Part shown: one piece after another, positions 61,987 through 64,000 of the stretch
How positions within the stretch are numbered: position 1 is the first letter of the stretch
Layout: the number at the start of each line of letters is the position of its first letter
Assembly: GCF_001306455.1 (NCBI RefSeq)
Contig: NZ_LGTQ01000006.1
Span: 1,034,189-1,098,188, forward strand
DNA: 64,000 nucleotides
Source of the DNA: Jiulongibacter sediminis
GTDB taxonomy: Bacteria > Bacteroidota > Bacteroidia > Cytophagales > Spirosomataceae
Reading direction: 5' to 3'
Notes under the pieces: model-generated
Database searches by the model: none
What the model was told of the DNA's origin: nothing
What the model saw: only the letters and a program-made list of their open reading frames with translations
Made by a program: the position numbers and the translations under genes

Positions 61987-64000
61987 CTATTTTGTTTTGA
62001 CTATACTCAGCGGTATACAAAAGCCCAGATTACAGAAGGACTGAGGGATAGTAATCAAAAAGACGGTGGTGTCTTTGCGACCCAGGCTGTCTGTGGCAAT
62101 CACGCATAAAGTGTCTGTACCGCCTGTTGAATTATCCAAGGCGTAGTACACTGCACAGCCAGCCGCATCTAAAGAGAGATTTCCCATAGTCATAGGCCCG
62201 GCACAGAGTTCCACATCAATTACATCAATGCCATAAATATCATCGGCCGTTGGGCAAAGCGTATCCGTTTTATGAGGATAGATAGTCACCAGGATGGTAT
62301 CAGGCTGAATGATATCCGCCGGGACGTCAATCAAAAATACGGTGGTGTCCTTACGACCCAGACTGTCGGTTGCGATGACGCAAAGGGTATCAGTTCCTCC
62401 GGGAGCATTATCGAAGGCAGAATAGACGGCACAGCCGGCAGAATCTGTGGTGATAGATCCCATAGTCATGGGTCCTGCACAAAGTTCAATGTCAATGGCC
62501 TCAATACCGTAGATGTCATCAGCTGTTGGACAAAGGGTATCTGCATCATTGGGTTGAATGGTCACCAGAATTGTATCAGGCTGAATGATATCCGCGGGTA
62601 CGGTAACCAAAAATACGGTAGTGTCTTTACGGCCGAGACTGTCGGTTGCGATGACGCAAAGGGTATCGGTTCCACCCGGAGCATTATCGAAAGCGGAATA
62701 TACGGCACATCCGGCCGAATCTGTAGAGATAGAACCCATGGTCATCGGTCCTGCACAAAGTTCAATGTCAATGGCGTCAATACCGTAGATGTCATCAGCT
62801 GTTGGACAAAGGGTATCTGCATCATTGGGTTGAATGGTCACCAGAATTGTATCAGGCTGAATGATATCCGCGGGTACGGTAACCAAAAATACGGTAGTGT
62901 CTTTACGGCCGAGACTGTCGGTTGCGATGACGCAAAGGGTATCGGTTCCACCCGGAGCATTATCGAAAGCGGAATATACGGCACATCCGGCCGAATCTGT
63001 AGAGATAGAACCCATGGTCATCGGTCCTGCACAAAGTTCAATGTCAATGGCGTCAATACCGTAGATGTCATCAGCTGTTGGACAAAGGGTATCTGCATCA
63101 TTGGGTTGAATGGTCACCAGAATTGTATCAGGCTGAATGATATCCGCGGGTACGGTAACCAAAAATACGGTAGTGTCTTTACGGCCGAGACTGTCGGTTG
63201 CGATGACGCAAAGGGTATCGGTTCCACCCGGAGCATTATCGAAAGCGGAATAGACGGCACATCCGGCCGAATCTGTAGAGATAGAACCCATGGTCATTGG
63301 TCCTGCACAAAGCTCAATGTCAATAGCGTCAATACCGTAGATGTCATCAGCAGTCGGGCAAAGAGTGTCTGCATCATTGGGCAGAATGGTCACCAGAATT
63401 GTATCAGGCTGAATGATATCTGCCGGTACGGTAATCAAAAATACAGTAGTGTCCTTACGGCCGAGACTGTCGGTTGCGATGACGCAAAGGGTATCGGTTC
63501 CACCCGGAGCATTATCGAAGGCAGAATAGACGGCACATCCGGCAGAATCTGTAGAGGTAGAGCCCATGGTCAAAGGTCCTGCACAGAGTTCAATGTCAAT
63601 GGCGTCAATACCGTAGATGTCATCAGCAGTCGGACAAAGGGTGTCTGCATCATTGGGTTGAATGGTCACCAGAATGGTATCAGGCTGAATGAGATCTGTC
63701 GGTACGGTAACCAAAAATACGGTAGTGTCTTTACGGCCGAGACTGTCGGTTGCGATGACGCAAAGGGTATCGGTTCCACCCGGAGCATTATCGAAAGCAG
63801 AATAGATGGCACACCCGGCAGAATCAGTAGAGATAGATCCCATGGTCAAAGGCCCTGCACAAAGTTCAATGTCAATGACATCAATACCGTAGATGTCATC
63901 AGCAGTCGGACAAAGAGTATCTGCATCATTAGGCTGAATTGTTACAAGTATGGTATCGGGCTGAATGAGATCAGGCGGGACGGTAACCAAAAATACGGTC
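61987..64000 (-). CDS. giant repeat surface protein (C-terminal part, runs off right edge)
   Basis: Only the C-terminal 670 residues or so are visible; the frame stays open past base 64000 (Thr-Val-Phe-Leu of another repeat). It consists of seven full copies of a 92-residue unit, then a 20-residue tail (QSFCNLGFCIPLSIVKTK). Each unit begins VPxDxIQPDTILVTI, runs through DTLCPTADDIYGI and IELCAGP, and ends GTDTLCVIATDSLGRKDTTV, with four Cys at fixed places. The fold is probably an Ig/HYR-like beta sandwich with disulfides, as in bacterial adhesins. No T9SS sorting domain ends the visible chain, which is unusual for such a protein in Bacteroidota. Confidence 0.8.
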   Translation of the reverse strand, partial: TVFLVTVPPDLIQPDTILVTIQPNDADTLCPTADDIYGIDVIDIELCAGPLTMGSISTDSAGCAIYSAFDNAPGGTDTLCVIATDSLGRKDTTVFLVTVPTDLIQPDTILVTIQPNDADTLCPTADDIYGIDAIDIELCAGPLTMGSTSTDSAGCAVYSAFDNAPGGTDTLCVIATDSLGRKDTTVFLITVPADIIQPDTILVTILPNDADTLCPTADDIYGIDAIDIELCAGPMTMGSISTDSAGCAVYSAFDNAPGGTDTLCVIATDSLGRKDTTVFLVTVPADIIQPDTILVTIQPNDADTLCPTADDIYGIDAIDIELCAGPMTMGSISTDSAGCAVYSAFDNAPGGTDTLCVIATDSLGRKDTTVFLVTVPADIIQPDTILVTIQPNDADTLCPTADDIYGIDAIDIELCAGPMTMGSISTDSAGCAVYSAFDNAPGGTDTLCVIATDSLGRKDTTVFLVTVPADIIQPDTILVTIQPNDADTLCPTADDIYGIEAIDIELCAGPMTMGSITTDSAGCAVYSAFDNAPGGTDTLCVIATDSLGRKDTTVFLIDVPADIIQPDTILVTIYPHKTDTLCPTADDIYGIDVIDVELCAGPMTMGNLSLDAAGCAVYYALDNSTGGTDTLCVIATDSLGRKDTTVFLITIPQSFCNLGFCIPLSIVKTK
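62050..63981 (-). repeat. seven tandem 276-base coding repeats
   Basis: Unit borders on the minus strand: copy 7 62050-62325, 6 62326-62601, 5 62602-62877, 4 62878-63153, 3 63154-63429, 2 63430-63705, 1 63706-63981, with more beyond the window. Copies 4 and 5 look identical base for base as I read them. Outer copies differ at a few percent of positions, mainly silent. The last copy (7) is the most divergent. Recent duplication or gene conversion is implied. Confidence 0.92.

Noticed and set aside
62050..64000. Periodic repeats as a possible CRISPR array
   Set aside because: The period is 276 bases, an intact reading frame runs through all copies, and there are no spacers.
1..64000. tRNA, rRNA, insertion sequences, integrases and phage genes
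   Set aside because: None was recognised on reading either strand; a tRNAscan and ISfinder search would settle it.

Overview
The window looks like a chromosomal segment of a Bacteroidota, probably a Cytophagales-type bacterium. The evidence is three SusC/SusD pairs, a metallopeptidase with a Por-type (T9SS) sorting tail, DUF6134, DUF1800 and DUF1501 proteins, and repeated TAnnTTTG -7 promoter boxes. The class is seen in the sequence; the order is inferred. I found no rRNA, tRNA, CRISPR array, transposase or phage gene.

Layout. 1-6.3 kb: the end of an acyl-CoA thioesterase, then an overlapping gene run (DUF1361 membrane protein, lipid kinase, membrane protein, winged-helix regulator, CreD). 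Two matching palindromic operators bracket the run. A DUF2809/DUF2236-like fusion and purM follow. 6.5-12.3 kb: a tight three-gene exported module (DUF1800, DUF1501, and a PA14/discoidin-like/Cys-loop surface protein). 12.3-15.5 kb: a degenerate HPt-like protein, a CPBP protease, a tRNA-dihydrouridine synthase and a DUF6134 protein.

15.5-33.3 kb: a carbohydrate-utilisation region. It holds a GH140 (apiosidase-type) enzyme, an ATC-hydrolase-like protein, a serine hydrolase and a sialate-O-acetylesterase-type esterase, followed by two paralogous SusC/SusD pairs with an OmpR-type response regulator and histidine kinase between them. A plausible substrate is an acetylated, apiose-containing pectin; this is inference. 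33.9-43.9 kb: a double-thioredoxin lipoprotein, an EamA exporter, pyrH-frr, an M1 peptidase, a FtsX/MacB-type permease, gamma-glutamyltransferase and a DUF3052 protein.

43.9-54.1 kb: a cytochrome-c/FG-GAP lipoprotein, a GH20 hexosaminidase, a rhodanese, a HEPN (AbiU2-like) candidate in operon with a TauE/SafE permease, a KAS III, an Lrp regulator, lysS and an AEC-like permease. 54.2-60.5 kb: a third, different SusC/SusD locus carrying a small lipoprotein and a Tat-exported HisC-like aminotransferase, which suggests an amino-acid or peptide-type ligand rather than a glycan. 61-64 kb: a CvfB-type RNA-binding protein and the C-terminal part of a giant surface protein built from near-identical 92-residue repeats that runs off the right edge.

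The observations most worth following up are the operator pair around the regulator/CreD genes, the DUF1800-DUF1501-PA14 module, the DUF2809/DUF2236 fusion, the SusCD-aminotransferase operon, the HEPN-TauE pair and the identical tandem repeats.
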